Positions 16,952-26,378 are shown, counted from the stretch's first letter. The stretch is DNA of 64,000 nt from Bdellovibrio bacteriovorus W (GCA_000525675.1 CP002190.1:310001-374000), one strand, 5' to 3'. Notes: a model not told the origin generated them from the sequence alone. A program made the numbers and translations.

Positions 16952-18025
16952 TTACTTTTTCTCTTTTACTTCTTTAGACGTATCAAAGTAATCAGGCGCT
17001 ACGAATTCCACTGTGAATGGATACTTGTACGACTTATAGGCGCCTAGCTTGGGCTTTCCTGCGCTTATGTAGGCTTCATCCCAAAGGTTTGCTAAAAGAA
17101 GCGCGCCTCTTGCCATTTGCTCGACAATCATTGGTTTCATTTTTGGAAATGCAACACTTGCAGGTTCTCTTTCAGCAGCAGTTTTTAGCTGCATACCTCT
17201 TTCTTTTTTCAAGACGGAAGGTTTTTTAATAGGATCTACTTCATAGATCGCTTTAATTTCATTATTAGAAATCACCGAAAGAGCTTTCATCTTATCGATC
17301 GTTGTTTTTGGTTTTAAAAAACTTGGATCTTTAAGTGCGCGTGCTTTTTCTAAAACTAAATACTCAAGATCACCATCGAATTGTCCAACGACGGCATCTT
17401 CATAAAAAGCATGAATACCGCCGTGACCTTTTGCGTAGCCATCATAATCTGCGGTTGTATGAAATGGCTGTGCATTGTCGCCCACAAAGTGGCCCATCAA
17501 ACCCATAGAGATCACAAAGTCATAAGCAAGCTTGTTGTAGGCCAACTCATTATCTTGTTCTTCTTTGAAGTTCGAAGGGACTTTTGCTTTTTTGAAGTCC
17601 TTTTTTAGAGCAGCCATCTTCTTCATAAACTGATCGGCTCTCCACCAAGAAGATCCAAACTCTTGTGGGATCGACTTGATCGTCGTTCCATCGTTTTTAA
17701 ATTTATCTTCTGTGCCCGTGTATTTCTTAATCAGCTTGTTGTAGTCCGTTGGAATATCTTTCACATCAAGGCCGACGACTTCGATGTCGATGAAGTGAGT
17801 CGGGTTCCCAAGTTGATTGGCTTCTCCGCCTAAGCTCTTCCAATAGAAGTCAGGCATATTGCATAGATGCCCCATCATTTGCGGCTTGTGCTGAAGGTAA
17901 TCTTTAAGACCTTGCTCCTTTACTAAGAAGCTAGCAACGCTACAGACGGTATGATGACCACGGCCACCCCAAGCAAAAGCAAAAGAGCTTGTTACGGTGA
18001 TAAGAGTAATTAGTAATGCTTTCAT
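16952..18025 (-). CDS. Secreted S1/P1-type zinc nuclease
   Basis: A 357-residue protein with a signal peptide ending at AFA, so that the mature protein starts with Trp (WGGRGHH). That N-terminal Trp is a zinc ligand in the S1/P1 nuclease family. HFIDIEV, MGHFVGDNAQPFHTTADY and HGGIHAFYED supply the other His/Asp ligands. These enzymes cut single-stranded DNA and RNA to 5'-nucleotides and have 3'-nucleotidase activity. The gene begins 18 bases after the last permease gene of the BMP/ABC operon and ends at a terminator, so it is most likely its last gene. Acting outside the cytoplasm, it would feed nucleosides to the transporter once phosphate is removed. Confidence 0.88.
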   Translation of the reverse strand: MKALLITLITVTSSFAFAWGGRGHHTVCSVASFLVKEQGLKDYLQHKPQMMGHLCNMPDFYWKSLGGEANQLGNPTHFIDIEVVGLDVKDIPTDYNKLIKKYTGTEDKFKNDGTTIKSIPQEFGSSWWRADQFMKKMAALKKDFKKAKVPSNFKEEQDNELAYNKLAYDFVISMGLMGHFVGDNAQPFHTTADYDGYAKGHGGIHAFYEDAVVGQFDGDLEYLVLEKARALKDPSFLKPKTTIDKMKALSVISNNEIKAIYEVDPIKKPSVLKKERGMQLKTAAEREPASVAFPKMKPMIVEQMARGALLLANLWDEAYISAGKPKLGAYKSYKYPFTVEFVAPDYFDTSKEVKEKK

Positions 18026-18043
18026 ATAGGACCTCAGTTCTAT

Positions 18044-18919
18044 CTATGTTTTTTGTCCCAGAGCTTTTGGCGCTGAGCTTTTTCCCATAAACCCTGCCAG
18101 AGCAATGATGGTTACAAGGTATGGCAGGACCTGTATAAATTGGACCGGAATTTCGAATGTGCCAAGTCTTATTCCCTGCAAACGTATTTGGATTGCGTCA
18201 GCAAACGCAAACAGAAAACAAGCAAACAGAGTTGGTAGTGGTTTCCACTTTCCAAATATCATTGCTGCAAGGGCCATAAAGCCACGCCCTCCGCTCATAA
18301 GCGGAGAGTAGGAGCTTGCCAAGAACAATGATAATGAAGCTCCACCGAGGGCTGCTAGAGCGCCACTCGTGGCAACAGCGAAGAGTCTAACTTTTATGAG
18401 GCTCACTCCACTTGCTGTCAGAGCCTCTGGTTTTTCTCCAGCAAACAGGACCCAAAGTCCAGCCTTGGTGAATCGCAAGAAGGTATAGACGAGCGCGACT
18501 CCCAAAAGACTCATAATCATCGGTTCAAAAGAAAATCTATTTTCTAAACTTAATGAAGGCGTTGATCCCGTTGAGTTGAAAATAATTTTTGAACAGAAAG
18601 GAATAATTCCCATGGCAAAAAGATTAAAGGCCATACCCGCAATAATTTGATCGGCTTTTAGGAATAAAACAATCGTGGCAAAAAGAAGACCGCTCAGCGC
18701 CCCAATCGCTCCCGCAAAGAGGAAGCCCCACCATTCATTACTAGTGTAAAAAGCGAAACTTGCCCCGCTGAATGCGCCTAAGAGAATAAAGCCTTCAAGA
18801 GCAATATTAATGACTCCAGATCTTTCAGAGAGAAGTCCCCCCATAGAGGCAAATAAAAGCGGAGTGCTCAGTCTTAAGGTCGCAAGAAGAAGAGCGGTGA
18901 TTAAAGCCAAATCAATCAT
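18044..18919 (-). CDS. Nucleoside ABC transporter permease (second)
   Basis: A 291-residue membrane protein of the BPD_transp_2 (YufQ/NupQ-like) permease family with about eight or nine helices. The motif GVINIALEGFILLGAFSG near the N-terminus is typical of this family. The ATG at 18919 overlaps the stop of the preceding permease gene as ATGA; a TTG at 18943 is possible but less likely. It pairs with the other permease to form the inner-membrane channel for the BMP binding protein. Confidence 0.88.
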   Translation of the reverse strand: MIDLALITALLLATLRLSTPLLFASMGGLLSERSGVINIALEGFILLGAFSGASFAFYTSNEWWGFLFAGAIGALSGLLFATIVLFLKADQIIAGMAFNLFAMGIIPFCSKIIFNSTGSTPSLSLENRFSFEPMIMSLLGVALVYTFLRFTKAGLWVLFAGEKPEALTASGVSLIKVRLFAVATSGALAALGGASLSLFLASSYSPLMSGGRGFMALAAMIFGKWKPLPTLFACFLFAFADAIQIRLQGIRLGTFEIPVQFIQVLPYLVTIIALAGFMGKSSAPKALGQKT

Positions 18920-19941
18920 GGGCGTTTCTTCCTTTTTATCCAAAGCCAGTAGCCTTGTGCAGTCACACCAATAATGACGAGGGCTTGAATGATTCTAGAA
19001 AAATCTTTAGTGATGCTTGCAGTTTCTAAATCGAGATCTGAGGCCCCTTTATGAAGAGCGCCCATCAGAAATGCCGAGACTATAATTCCTAAAGGATTGT
19101 TGTTCGCAAGAAGTGCGACCGCAATGCCGATAAATCCATAGTCTGGAGAAAAGCCCACGCGATACTGTCCAGCACTTCCCATAACTTCGGAGAGGGCCAC
19201 ACAGGCCGCGATGCCACCAGCTACGGTCAGTGCTAAAAATTGAAATTTCTTTTCTGAAATTCCTGCACGTTGAGCAGCTTCTGGGTTGTCACCCACAGCC
19301 CTGAGTTGATAACCCCAAGAGGTTTTCCAGAGAATAATCCACAGGGTGATGGCTAATAGAATAGCAAAAATAATAGAAATATTTGCCGGAGTGTCGGGGA
19401 AGAAATTTGCAATGGGATCATTCTCAGTCAGCATGTATTGAGAAGCTACCTTCGCAGTTTCTGGATTCTGAGATTCTGGATTTGGAATTAAGCTGAGTGT
19501 GATCCAGCTCGCAATGGCAGCCGCGATGAAGTTCAGCATGATAGTGACAATAACTTCATGGCTTTTGCGATAGGCTCTCAACCAACCAGCAAGGCCGCCC
19601 CAGAGCGCGCCGACGAAGACCGCCGCAAAGAATGCTAAAAGAGGAGCTACCAGAGAGGGAACTCCAGGTAAGAGCACACCCACGGCGGCCGCAGCAAGAA
19701 CTCCTAGAGTAAGTTGCCCCTCAGCGCCGATATTAAATAGGCCCGCATGAAAACCAATGGCTACGGCGAGACCGCAAAAAATCAAAGGTGCGGTATAAGA
19801 AAGTGTCATCCCGAAGTCATAGTTAGACCCAAAAGCACTGCGCATAAGAATTAAAAAGATGTCCCACGGATTTTCACCCGCAAATAGAGTCAGCAGTAGC
19901 GCAAAGAAAAGACCGATCACAAAACCAAGGATGCGCTTCAT
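18916..19941 (-). CDS. Nucleoside ABC transporter permease (first)
   Basis: A 341-residue inner-membrane permease of the YufP/NupP type. The family motif HAGLFNIGAEGQLTLG is clear near residues 64-79, and the protein has an N-terminal helix plus about nine more. The start overlaps the ATPase stop codon by four bases (ATGA), so translation is coupled. BMP-family ABC systems import purine nucleosides, and sometimes other ribosides, in bacteria. Confidence 0.9.
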   Translation of the reverse strand: MKRILGFVIGLFFALLLTLFAGENPWDIFLILMRSAFGSNYDFGMTLSYTAPLIFCGLAVAIGFHAGLFNIGAEGQLTLGVLAAAAVGVLLPGVPSLVAPLLAFFAAVFVGALWGGLAGWLRAYRKSHEVIVTIMLNFIAAAIASWITLSLIPNPESQNPETAKVASQYMLTENDPIANFFPDTPANISIIFAILLAITLWIILWKTSWGYQLRAVGDNPEAAQRAGISEKKFQFLALTVAGGIAACVALSEVMGSAGQYRVGFSPDYGFIGIAVALLANNNPLGIIVSAFLMGALHKGASDLDLETASITKDFSRIIQALVIIGVTAQGYWLWIKRKKRP

Positions 19942-21407
19942 AGAAGGCCTCCCATCGCTTTTCCGATACTGAGCTCGTTAAAGTTCTTTCGCTCGAAGTC
20001 GGCAACGATCTGCCCTTTGTATATAACCAGAATGCGATCGCTGAGGTTCATGAGTTCATCCAACTCAGAAGATATTAAAAGGACGCCCGCTCTTTTTTCA
20101 CAAGCTTTGAGAATCTGGGAATGAATAAAGCTGATAGCGCCAATATCCACACCCCGTGTTGGGTGCGCGGCAAGAACGATATCGGGATTTTGTTCAAGGG
20201 CTTTGGCGACGACGAGCTTTTGTTGATTTCCACCCGAAAAGTTTTTAATCGCAATTTGCGGATCAAGAGGGCGAACATCATACTTTCTCATGGCTTCATG
20301 AGTGGCGGCACGCAGTGAGGACTTTTTGATAAAGCCCTTTTTGATATACTCAAGTCTTTCATGCTGACCTAGAAGAAAGTTTTCCTCAGCGGACTGCTCT
20401 GGCAAAATGCCGTAGCGCAGGCGATCTTCCGGAAAAGCTTGAAGACTTCCGTGAAAATGAATCTGAGGATTCTCTTTCCAGAGGTAAGCGTGCATAAGTT
20501 CTTCGATCAATTGATTTTGTCCATTGCCTTCAACACCAGCAATGCCAAGAATCTCCCCCGCGCGCAGAGTTAGATTCTGAATTGCGAGGCTAAGTCCTGC
20601 CGCTGAAGATCTAAAATCACGGATTTCAAGTAAGGTTTTAGCACCTTCATCAACAGGAGTTTTGCTATAAGAAGTGAGAATTTTCTTTCCGATCATCGCT
20701 TCAGCAATTTCCGCTTCGGTGGTCTGAGATGTTTTAAAGTGTTGTACAACTTTGCCAGAGCGAAAGACCGTCACTTCATCCGTCAGATTTAAAACTTCTT
20801 TTAACTTATGAGAAATAATTAGAATGGTCTTACCTTGATCTCTTAATTGGCGAAGACTGTTAAAAAGACTTTCGGTTTCAGAAGGTGTCAAAACAGCAGT
20901 GGGTTCGTCGAAAATTAAAAGATTTGAGTCTTGCAGCAGAACTTTAAGGATTTCAATTCGCTGTTGCTCGCCGACAGAGAGTTCGTGAACGGGTTTTGAT
21001 AAATCCAAAGAGAAATTATTTTTTTGCGCAAGAGCTTCGACTTTTTTTAGAAAGTTCTTCCGACGTAAAAAACTCCAAGGCTTGGAGTTTTCTTGCAAGA
21101 GTAAGTTATCAAGAGCTGTTAAGTTTTCTGCGAGCATGAAGTGCTGGTGGACCATTCCGACCTTGGCCTTCATAGCATCAAGGGGGCTTTTGAATGAGAT
21201 GTCTTCATTAAAGACTTTTATAGATCCAGCATCGGGGCGATGAATTCCAAAGAGAATATTCATTGCCGTTGATTTGCCAGCGCCATTTTCTCCGACAATG
21301 CCATGAATAGTGCCATTGCGAACTTGAAAGGACACATCATCATTAGCAAGGACGTGCCCAAAGGATTTCCGAACATTTTGAAATTCAACGGCAAATGTTT
21401 CTGACAT
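19938..21407 (-). CDS. Nucleoside ABC transporter ATPase (two domains)
   Basis: A 489-residue double ATPase of the YufO/NupO (carbohydrate-uptake-2-like) type. The first domain has Walker A GENGAGKST, signature LSVGEQQRIEI and Walker B LLIFDEPT. The second domain has a degenerate Walker A (GVEGNGQNQ, no Lys) with signature FSGGNQQKLVVAKAL, the normal state for this family. It starts one base before the end of the binding-protein gene (TAATG) and ends overlapping the first permease. Confidence 0.92.
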   Translation of the reverse strand: MSETFAVEFQNVRKSFGHVLANDDVSFQVRNGTIHGIVGENGAGKSTAMNILFGIHRPDAGSIKVFNEDISFKSPLDAMKAKVGMVHQHFMLAENLTALDNLLLQENSKPWSFLRRKNFLKKVEALAQKNNFSLDLSKPVHELSVGEQQRIEILKVLLQDSNLLIFDEPTAVLTPSETESLFNSLRQLRDQGKTILIISHKLKEVLNLTDEVTVFRSGKVVQHFKTSQTTEAEIAEAMIGKKILTSYSKTPVDEGAKTLLEIRDFRSSAAGLSLAIQNLTLRAGEILGIAGVEGNGQNQLIEELMHAYLWKENPQIHFHGSLQAFPEDRLRYGILPEQSAEENFLLGQHERLEYIKKGFIKKSSLRAATHEAMRKYDVRPLDPQIAIKNFSGGNQQKLVVAKALEQNPDIVLAAHPTRGVDIGAISFIHSQILKACEKRAGVLLISSELDELMNLSDRILVIYKGQIVADFERKNFNELSIGKAMGGLL

Positions 21408-22387
21408 TATTTTTTCTTATAATAGTCTGGCACTTTTATTTTGCCAGAGATGATGTCTTTACGAATACTTTCGAGTTTCGCTTTATCTGCATCACTCACT
21501 AAGGATTTATTATTTTCATCCATAGCGTAATCAACGCCTTTATTTGCAAGACCGAAACGCTGAACTCCGCCTGTAAACTTTCCGTCTTTAAGATCTTTGA
21601 TGGTGTCATAGACCGCAACATTCACAGACTTCATCATACTGGTTAAAATAAAGCCGGGCTTAATCCAGTTCTGATTGGAGTCGCAACCAATAGCAAGTTT
21701 CTTCTTTTCTTCAGCGGCATCAAAAACCCCTGTGTTAGAGGCTCCGGCTGCGGCATAGATGATATCTGCACTTTTTGCGAACTGGGCAATAGCAAGTTCT
21801 TTGGCCTTTGCTGGATTACTCCAAGCTTCGCCAGTAATGCCTACATAGTTTTCAAGCACTTTAATTTTTGGTTGGATATGTTGAGCCCCAGCAGAATAAC
21901 CCATTGCAAATCGACGAATCAGTGGAATATCCATCCCGCCGACAAAACCGATTGTTTGAGTTTTTGATTTCATAGCAGCGAGTGCACCGACTAGGAAAGA
22001 AGCTTCGTGTTCTTCAAAAAGGAGAGAGCGCACATTGGCAGCATTTACTTCGCCATCAACGAGAGCGAAATTTACCTGTGGAAATTGAGCTGCCACTTTG
22101 CGAACGGCTTCTTGTTGTGCAAAGCCAACGCCAATGATGAGGTCGAATTTTTTGCGCGCAAAAGCTCTATGTAAGTTTTCAATCGCATTCGTATCTGTGG
22201 CTTCAACGAATTTTAAATCGATTTGAAAATCTTTTTGTGCCTTTATTGCGCCTTCGTAAGCGGAAGCATTGAATGATTTATCATCCTTACCACCTTTATC
22301 GAGGACTAAGCCGACCTTCAGAGGGCTTGCTTGGATGAAATTGAACGGAAGCATCATTAACAAAACTGTAAGAAAGACTCTCAACAT
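21407..22387 (-). CDS. BMP-family nucleoside-binding protein
   Basis: A 326-residue periplasmic solute-binding protein of the BMP/PnrA family, with KVGLVLDKGGKDDKSFNASA at the mature N-terminus. The ATG at 22387 is chosen since AGGAG lies eight bases upstream and the signal peptide (MLRVFLTVLLMMLPF) begins there; an ATG at 22411 is possible. Unlike many relatives it has no lipobox: cleavage appears to follow IQA, giving a soluble periplasmic protein. It is the first gene of the transporter/nuclease operon. PnrA relatives bind purine nucleosides. Confidence 0.9.
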   Translation of the reverse strand: MLRVFLTVLLMMLPFNFIQASPLKVGLVLDKGGKDDKSFNASAYEGAIKAQKDFQIDLKFVEATDTNAIENLHRAFARKKFDLIIGVGFAQQEAVRKVAAQFPQVNFALVDGEVNAANVRSLLFEEHEASFLVGALAAMKSKTQTIGFVGGMDIPLIRRFAMGYSAGAQHIQPKIKVLENYVGITGEAWSNPAKAKELAIAQFAKSADIIYAAAGASNTGVFDAAEEKKKLAIGCDSNQNWIKPGFILTSMMKSVNVAVYDTIKDLKDGKFTGGVQRFGLANKGVDYAMDENNKSLVSDADKAKLESIRKDIISGKIKVPDYYKKK

Positions 22388-22657
22388 TTTTTTTCTCCTA
22401 AGGAGTTTCATGTTTCCAATGGCAGACTTCGCTTGATGTTAAGCATTTAAAATCACAAAACAAACGAAGTTTGATGAAGTTGAAACTAGGTGTTGGTCTG
22501 AGATCAGTCAAGAAAAAGCATTTCAAGTTTCTAATCTAGCACTTGTTACAAGACTGTTAATGACGAAATTTCAATTAGGCTCTTGTGAATTACCAGACTA
22601 GGATTTGCGGTAAGTTAATTTCAACCAAAAGACTACTACTGATAGCTCGGAGGAAAT

Positions 22658-23389
22658 ATGGAACCACAAACAATACTCAACGGCGGAGTCAACTCTCTAG
22701 GTTTTATGGGATCGCAAAATATCAACATTCCCACAACTCCAACGACGACTTCAAATGTTCCCTATGAAGTTGTGCATCTGAAAGAAGACGAGTTGATTTT
22801 TAAAGAAGGCGAACCTGTTAAGGGTCTTTATTATGTCCAATCAGGTTGCGTAAAAGTTGTTGTCAACCGCAAGCATGCGCGCGGACGTACAACGACGAAT
22901 GAATATGTAAACCGTTTGATTTCCCCAGGGGAATACTTTGGATATAAAGATCTTGTTAAAGGCACGCCGATGTCTTGCCTTGCAAAAGCGGTGAAGTCCA
23001 CAGTGATCTGGATTTACCCTAAAGAATTGGTACAGGTGGCAATTGCTCAATCAAGTCCATTGGTTAAGCTTCTTGTGAGCCAAGCTGTGAATGATCTAGA
23101 TTCTTTCGAGTCTATGAATCAATTGCATTACTTAGCTTCTGTTCAAGAAAGAATTGCTTATCAGTTGGTTCTTTTGGCAGATCGTTTCGGAGTGCAAACT
23201 CCAAACGGAACTTCCCTCAACTTGAAACTGACTCGTAATGAGCTTGCACAATTGGCAAGTACAATTAACGAATCTCTTTCACGTCACCTTACAGAGTTCA
23301 AAAACGAGGGGCTTTTGGACTTGAACGGTAAAGAGATCATCATCAAAAACAAAGATGGTCTGATGAAAAGATCTGGTAACTTTTACTAA
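22658..23389 (+). CDS. Crp/Fnr-family transcriptional regulator
   Basis: A 243-residue regulator. An unusual Thr/Asn/Pro-rich N-terminal extension of about 35 residues precedes a cyclic-nucleotide-binding fold (about residues 40-150). The Crp helix-turn-helix is at about residues 190-225 (LTRNELAQLASTINESLSRHL). GGAGG lies seven bases before the ATG. It has no Cys cluster for an iron-sulfur centre, so it is not a classical Fnr. Transcribed away from the nucleoside operon, from which it is separated by about 270 bases; whether it controls it is unknown. Confidence 0.88.
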   Translation: MEPQTILNGGVNSLGFMGSQNINIPTTPTTTSNVPYEVVHLKEDELIFKEGEPVKGLYYVQSGCVKVVVNRKHARGRTTTNEYVNRLISPGEYFGYKDLVKGTPMSCLAKAVKSTVIWIYPKELVQVAIAQSSPLVKLLVSQAVNDLDSFESMNQLHYLASVQERIAYQLVLLADRFGVQTPNGTSLNLKLTRNELAQLASTINESLSRHLTEFKNEGLLDLNGKEIIIKNKDGLMKRSGNFY

Positions 23390-23476
23390 TTTTTCGCGGG
23401 GCCTGTGGAAGTGCTCTCATGGGCCCTGTCGAATCTGCTTGACGCTTCATAAGCCAAAAAGGTACGGCCTTTCTCT

Positions 23477-24184
23477 ATGGAGCCGATTGGTCACTTAGAA
23501 TCCTGCTTTAAAGATAAATTTGGAACACCGCGACAGCCTGGGTTGGTGAAGAACGCGTGGGCGCGCTTAAAGATCCGCGCTGATCTTCAACCTGAAGAGT
23601 CCCTTCAAGGCCTGGAGGGTTTTAGTCATGTCTGGCTTGTGTGGGTGTTTCATCAGAACAAAACCGCGCGCTTCCATGCAAAGGTAAAACCTCCGCGTTT
23701 GGGAGGAGACTCTATGGGAGTCTTTGCCACGAGAAGTCCTCACCGACCAAATCCTATCGGGCTCTCACTTGTGGAGCTTATCAGTGTTGATAAAGATGGA
23801 ATCACTGTCGCAGGAGCTGATCTTGTCGACGGCACTCCTATTTTAGATATTAAGCCTTACCTTCCGCATATCGAGTCTATTCCAGAGGCAAAAATGGGTT
23901 GGCCTGCAGAGGTTCCTGCAGAGGACATTGAAGTGCGCTTTTCAGAGGAAGCTCAGAAAATTTTACAGGAATGGCAGGGGAGAACTCCCTCCCATGACTT
24001 GAAGAATGTGATTGAGGAGACTTTGAAGCTCGATCCGCGCCCAATCGTTTATAGAGGCTATGAGAACGCAGATTCGCCTTATCGTAATCAGCATGCGGTT
24101 CGCCTTTTTGATGGGGATATCCATTTTAAGTTCGAAAACGCCAATTCCATCGTCGTTTTAAATATTCTTTTTTCACATAATTAG
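23477..24184 (+). CDS. trmO: tRNA (t6A37) methyltransferase TrmO
   Basis: A 235-residue member of the TrmO/TsaA (YaeB) family, which methylates N6-threonylcarbamoyladenosine at position 37 of tRNA-Thr using S-adenosylmethionine. The N-terminal beta-barrel domain has FSHVWLVWVFHQN and the strongly conserved FATRSPHRPNPIGLS, which form the active site. The length matches the E. coli enzyme (about 235). It is followed by a separate promoter for the oxygenase gene. Confidence 0.92.
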   Translation: MEPIGHLESCFKDKFGTPRQPGLVKNAWARLKIRADLQPEESLQGLEGFSHVWLVWVFHQNKTARFHAKVKPPRLGGDSMGVFATRSPHRPNPIGLSLVELISVDKDGITVAGADLVDGTPILDIKPYLPHIESIPEAKMGWPAEVPAEDIEVRFSEEAQKILQEWQGRTPSHDLKNVIEETLKLDPRPIVYRGYENADSPYRNQHAVRLFDGDIHFKFENANSIVVLNILFSHN

Positions 24185-24190
24185 TTGCAG

Positions 24191-24220
24191 TTGCCATTCA
24201 AAAGAGCAGTTTGCTAGAGT
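24191..24220 (+). promoter_or_regulatory. Possible sigma-70 promoter of the oxygenase gene
   Basis: TTGCCA (24191-24196), an 18-base spacer and TAGAGT (24215-24220) lie 34 bases before the start codon. Reasonable but unproven match. Confidence 0.35.
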
Positions 24221-24253
24221 CCCCCCTGTACTTAAACAAAGGTAGGGGGATTT

Positions 24254-25243
24254 ATGGATACTACGATCGCTTCAGCCGATGTGGCATCAGCTCAAAACAC
24301 GCTTCGCAAGGTTCCGACTTTAAGCTTAGCAAGTTACACGAAGGGTTCCACACAAGAGCGCACTGAATTTGTTGATAAGCTTTTCTCGGGTTTGAAAGAG
24401 TACGGATTCATCATCCTGAAAGATCACAACGTAAAGGCAGAATCTCTTCACAGAGCCTATGACATTCTTAAAAAATTCTACTCTTTACCTGAAGACGTAA
24501 AAAAATCTTTTATTTCTCCAAATGCTGGTTTCCAAAGAGGTTACACTCCATTTGGTCAAGAGCACGCCAAAGACTCTCCAGTGATGGACTTAAAAGAGTT
24601 CTGGCACGTGGGTCGTATTCTTTCTGCGGAAAATCCTTTAGCAAAAGTTTATCCAGCCAATGTATGGCCTGAAGAAATGCCAGAGTTTAAAGAGACCATG
24701 GTTGAGCTTTACACAGCTCTTGAAGAAGCTGGCGATATCATGCTTGAGGCTTTAACGGGTCCTCTTGAAGTTGAGAAAGATTTCTTCGCGAAAATGACGA
24801 AAGATGGGAACTCTATCCTTCGCCTTCTTCATTATCCCCCGATCCCAGAAGGCGTAGACACTCGCTGTGTTCGCGCGGCGGCCCATGAAGATATCAACTT
24901 CATCACGATCCTTCCGGCGGCGACAACTTCGGGTTTGCAACTTAAAGACAGAGATGGTCAGTGGTTAGATATTGATTCTGAGCCAGATACTTTGATTGTA
25001 GACGTTGGTGATATGTTGGCGCGTTTAACAAACGACGTACTTCCTTCAACAACTCACAGAGTTATCAACCCACAAGATGGTAAAAACGAGAGCCGTTATT
25101 CAATGCCATTCTTTATGCATCCACATCCGGACGCACTTTTAAGCTGCCTTCCTTCTTGCAAAGGAGCAGGGGCGAAGTATCCAGATATCACAGGACATGA
25201 TTTCTTGATGCAAAGACTTCGTGAAATCGGTTTGATCAAATAA
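24254..25243 (+). CDS. 2-oxoglutarate/Fe(II) oxygenase, isopenicillin-N-synthase family
   Basis: A 329-residue enzyme with an N-terminal DIOX_N domain (to about residue 130) and the 2OG-Fe(II) oxygenase domain. Iron ligands are the HED motif (His211, Asp213) and a distal His268 in TTHRVINP; the RYS motif of the oxoglutarate site follows. Family members oxidise diverse small molecules, from amino-acid derivatives to hormones; the substrate here is unknown. It is a single-gene unit, with its own candidate promoter and a strong terminator. Confidence 0.85.
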   Translation: MDTTIASADVASAQNTLRKVPTLSLASYTKGSTQERTEFVDKLFSGLKEYGFIILKDHNVKAESLHRAYDILKKFYSLPEDVKKSFISPNAGFQRGYTPFGQEHAKDSPVMDLKEFWHVGRILSAENPLAKVYPANVWPEEMPEFKETMVELYTALEEAGDIMLEALTGPLEVEKDFFAKMTKDGNSILRLLHYPPIPEGVDTRCVRAAAHEDINFITILPAATTSGLQLKDRDGQWLDIDSEPDTLIVDVGDMLARLTNDVLPSTTHRVINPQDGKNESRYSMPFFMHPHPDALLSCLPSCKGAGAKYPDITGHDFLMQRLREIGLIK

Positions 25244-25264
25244 AAATATTTAAAGTTTTATACG

Positions 25265-25292
25265 AAAGGCCCTCTAATCAGAGGGCCTTTTT
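25265..25292 (+). terminator. Intrinsic terminator after the oxygenase gene
   Basis: AAAGGCCCTCT and AGAGGGCCTTT form an 11-base stem with loop AATC, followed by T residues. Confidence 0.9.
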
Positions 25293-25397
25293 CGTTTTAG
25301 CAAGCACAGCCTTACCTTTTTTAGTAGTGAGTCTATTTTTTCTTAGAATGACCGTGATGAGTTTGACGATGCTTAGAAGATTCGTTGAAATAGACTT

Positions 25398-26186
25398 ATG
25401 AAGAAAAATATTTTTACGATCGTTTCTATAGTTTTCGTAGGTCTAGTTGCGGTTCTTTATTTTAAAAATAAGTCATCCACGGATGCGTCCCCGAACGGAA
25501 CCCGTGTGGCGATTGAAGAGATGGGTGATCCCGCTCAAGGATCTCAAGCGGACGCGGCTGGCAATAAACCAGAATCTGCCAACCAGACAGAAGTTTTTCC
25601 TGGAGAGCCTTCCCACGAGGCTTCTGGCTTCTTACCTACTGCAACTGAAAACCCAGATGCTTTTAGAAAGTACCAAGCTACTTTCAAAGAGATGGCAACT
25701 TGTCTAAACATGGAGATGGAACAGTTTTCTTCAAGCCAACAAATGAACTATGAAACGTTTCATAAAGTGATTAGTCCTGATCTGGGGGACGTAGTAACAA
25801 CGAGCACTGAGTGGACGTCGACAGATATTCAAATGGCAAATGGTGAAGTGCGCAGAATTCACGTTGAGTATGGCCCAGATATCGATGGTCCACCAAAGCG
25901 CACTTTGAAATACTACAGTATTTCAAAAAATGGGGCACAAAAAGAAATGCCACTTTCGAATGATCAAACTTACAACCCAACCGACACATTCATCGCAGGT
26001 TTAGAAGCAGATGGAAAAACAGTAGGGATGTCTTTAGCGAGAAAGATTTTCTATCAAAACGGAGACGATCTTTTGCTAGTCGAAAGAAACGGCAAGATCC
26101 TATCTTTCGAGTTGCCACACGATGGGGCAACGTTCACCTGCAATAATTTTGATGATGCAACAAAAATGACCTGCCGCTGCCAGTAA
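25398..26186 (+). CDS. Membrane-anchored or secreted protein of unknown function
   Basis: A 262-residue protein with a single N-terminal membrane segment (FTIVSIVFVGLVAVLYF, about residues 5-21). An Asp/Gly/Asn-rich linker follows, then a globular extracytoplasmic domain from about residue 85. The domain contains three or four Cys (ATCLNM, then TCNNF and TCRCQ at the C-terminus), probably disulfide-linked. No family recognised. It ends just before two structured repeats, one of which could end its transcript. Confidence 0.65.
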   Translation: MKKNIFTIVSIVFVGLVAVLYFKNKSSTDASPNGTRVAIEEMGDPAQGSQADAAGNKPESANQTEVFPGEPSHEASGFLPTATENPDAFRKYQATFKEMATCLNMEMEQFSSSQQMNYETFHKVISPDLGDVVTTSTEWTSTDIQMANGEVRRIHVEYGPDIDGPPKRTLKYYSISKNGAQKEMPLSNDQTYNPTDTFIAGLEADGKTVGMSLARKIFYQNGDDLLLVERNGKILSFELPHDGATFTCNNFDDATKMTCRCQ

Positions 26187-26188
26187 GC

Positions 26189-26305
26189 TTCGTGAAAAAG
26201 GCCTGCCTGCTTCGTTGTCGGCAGGCTTTCTCACTTCGGCGTACATTGAGTACGCCTGCGCTGCGAGAGCCCACCTCCGCCTCGCATTCAGACCTTTTTG
26301 ACGAA
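26189..26305. repeat. 117-bp cloverleaf-like structured repeat
   Basis: Imperfect terminal inverted repeats of 17 bases (26189-26205 with 26289-26305, 15 matches) enclose three hairpins. These are GCCTGCC/GGCAGGC at 26201-26226, GGCGTAC/GTACGCC at 26238-26256 and TGCGAG/CTCGCA at 26262-26286. The first hairpin followed by CTTTTT on the minus strand could end transcripts from valS. The overall shape recalls REP-type or tRNA-like palindromic elements. No protein is supported in it. Confidence 0.6.
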
Positions 26306-26378
26306 CCTTCAAGTAGTTTGGGTTGTCGTCTCTAAAAGATAAATCACAGAGTAGTAATTAAAGAAGATGAGTTGTGGA

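Noticed and set aside
24222-24249. CCCCCT/AGGGGG hairpin hiding the ribosome site of the oxygenase gene, possible riboswitch
   Set aside because: If the TAGAGT promoter box is right, transcription starts near 24227 and most of the 5' arm is not in the RNA.
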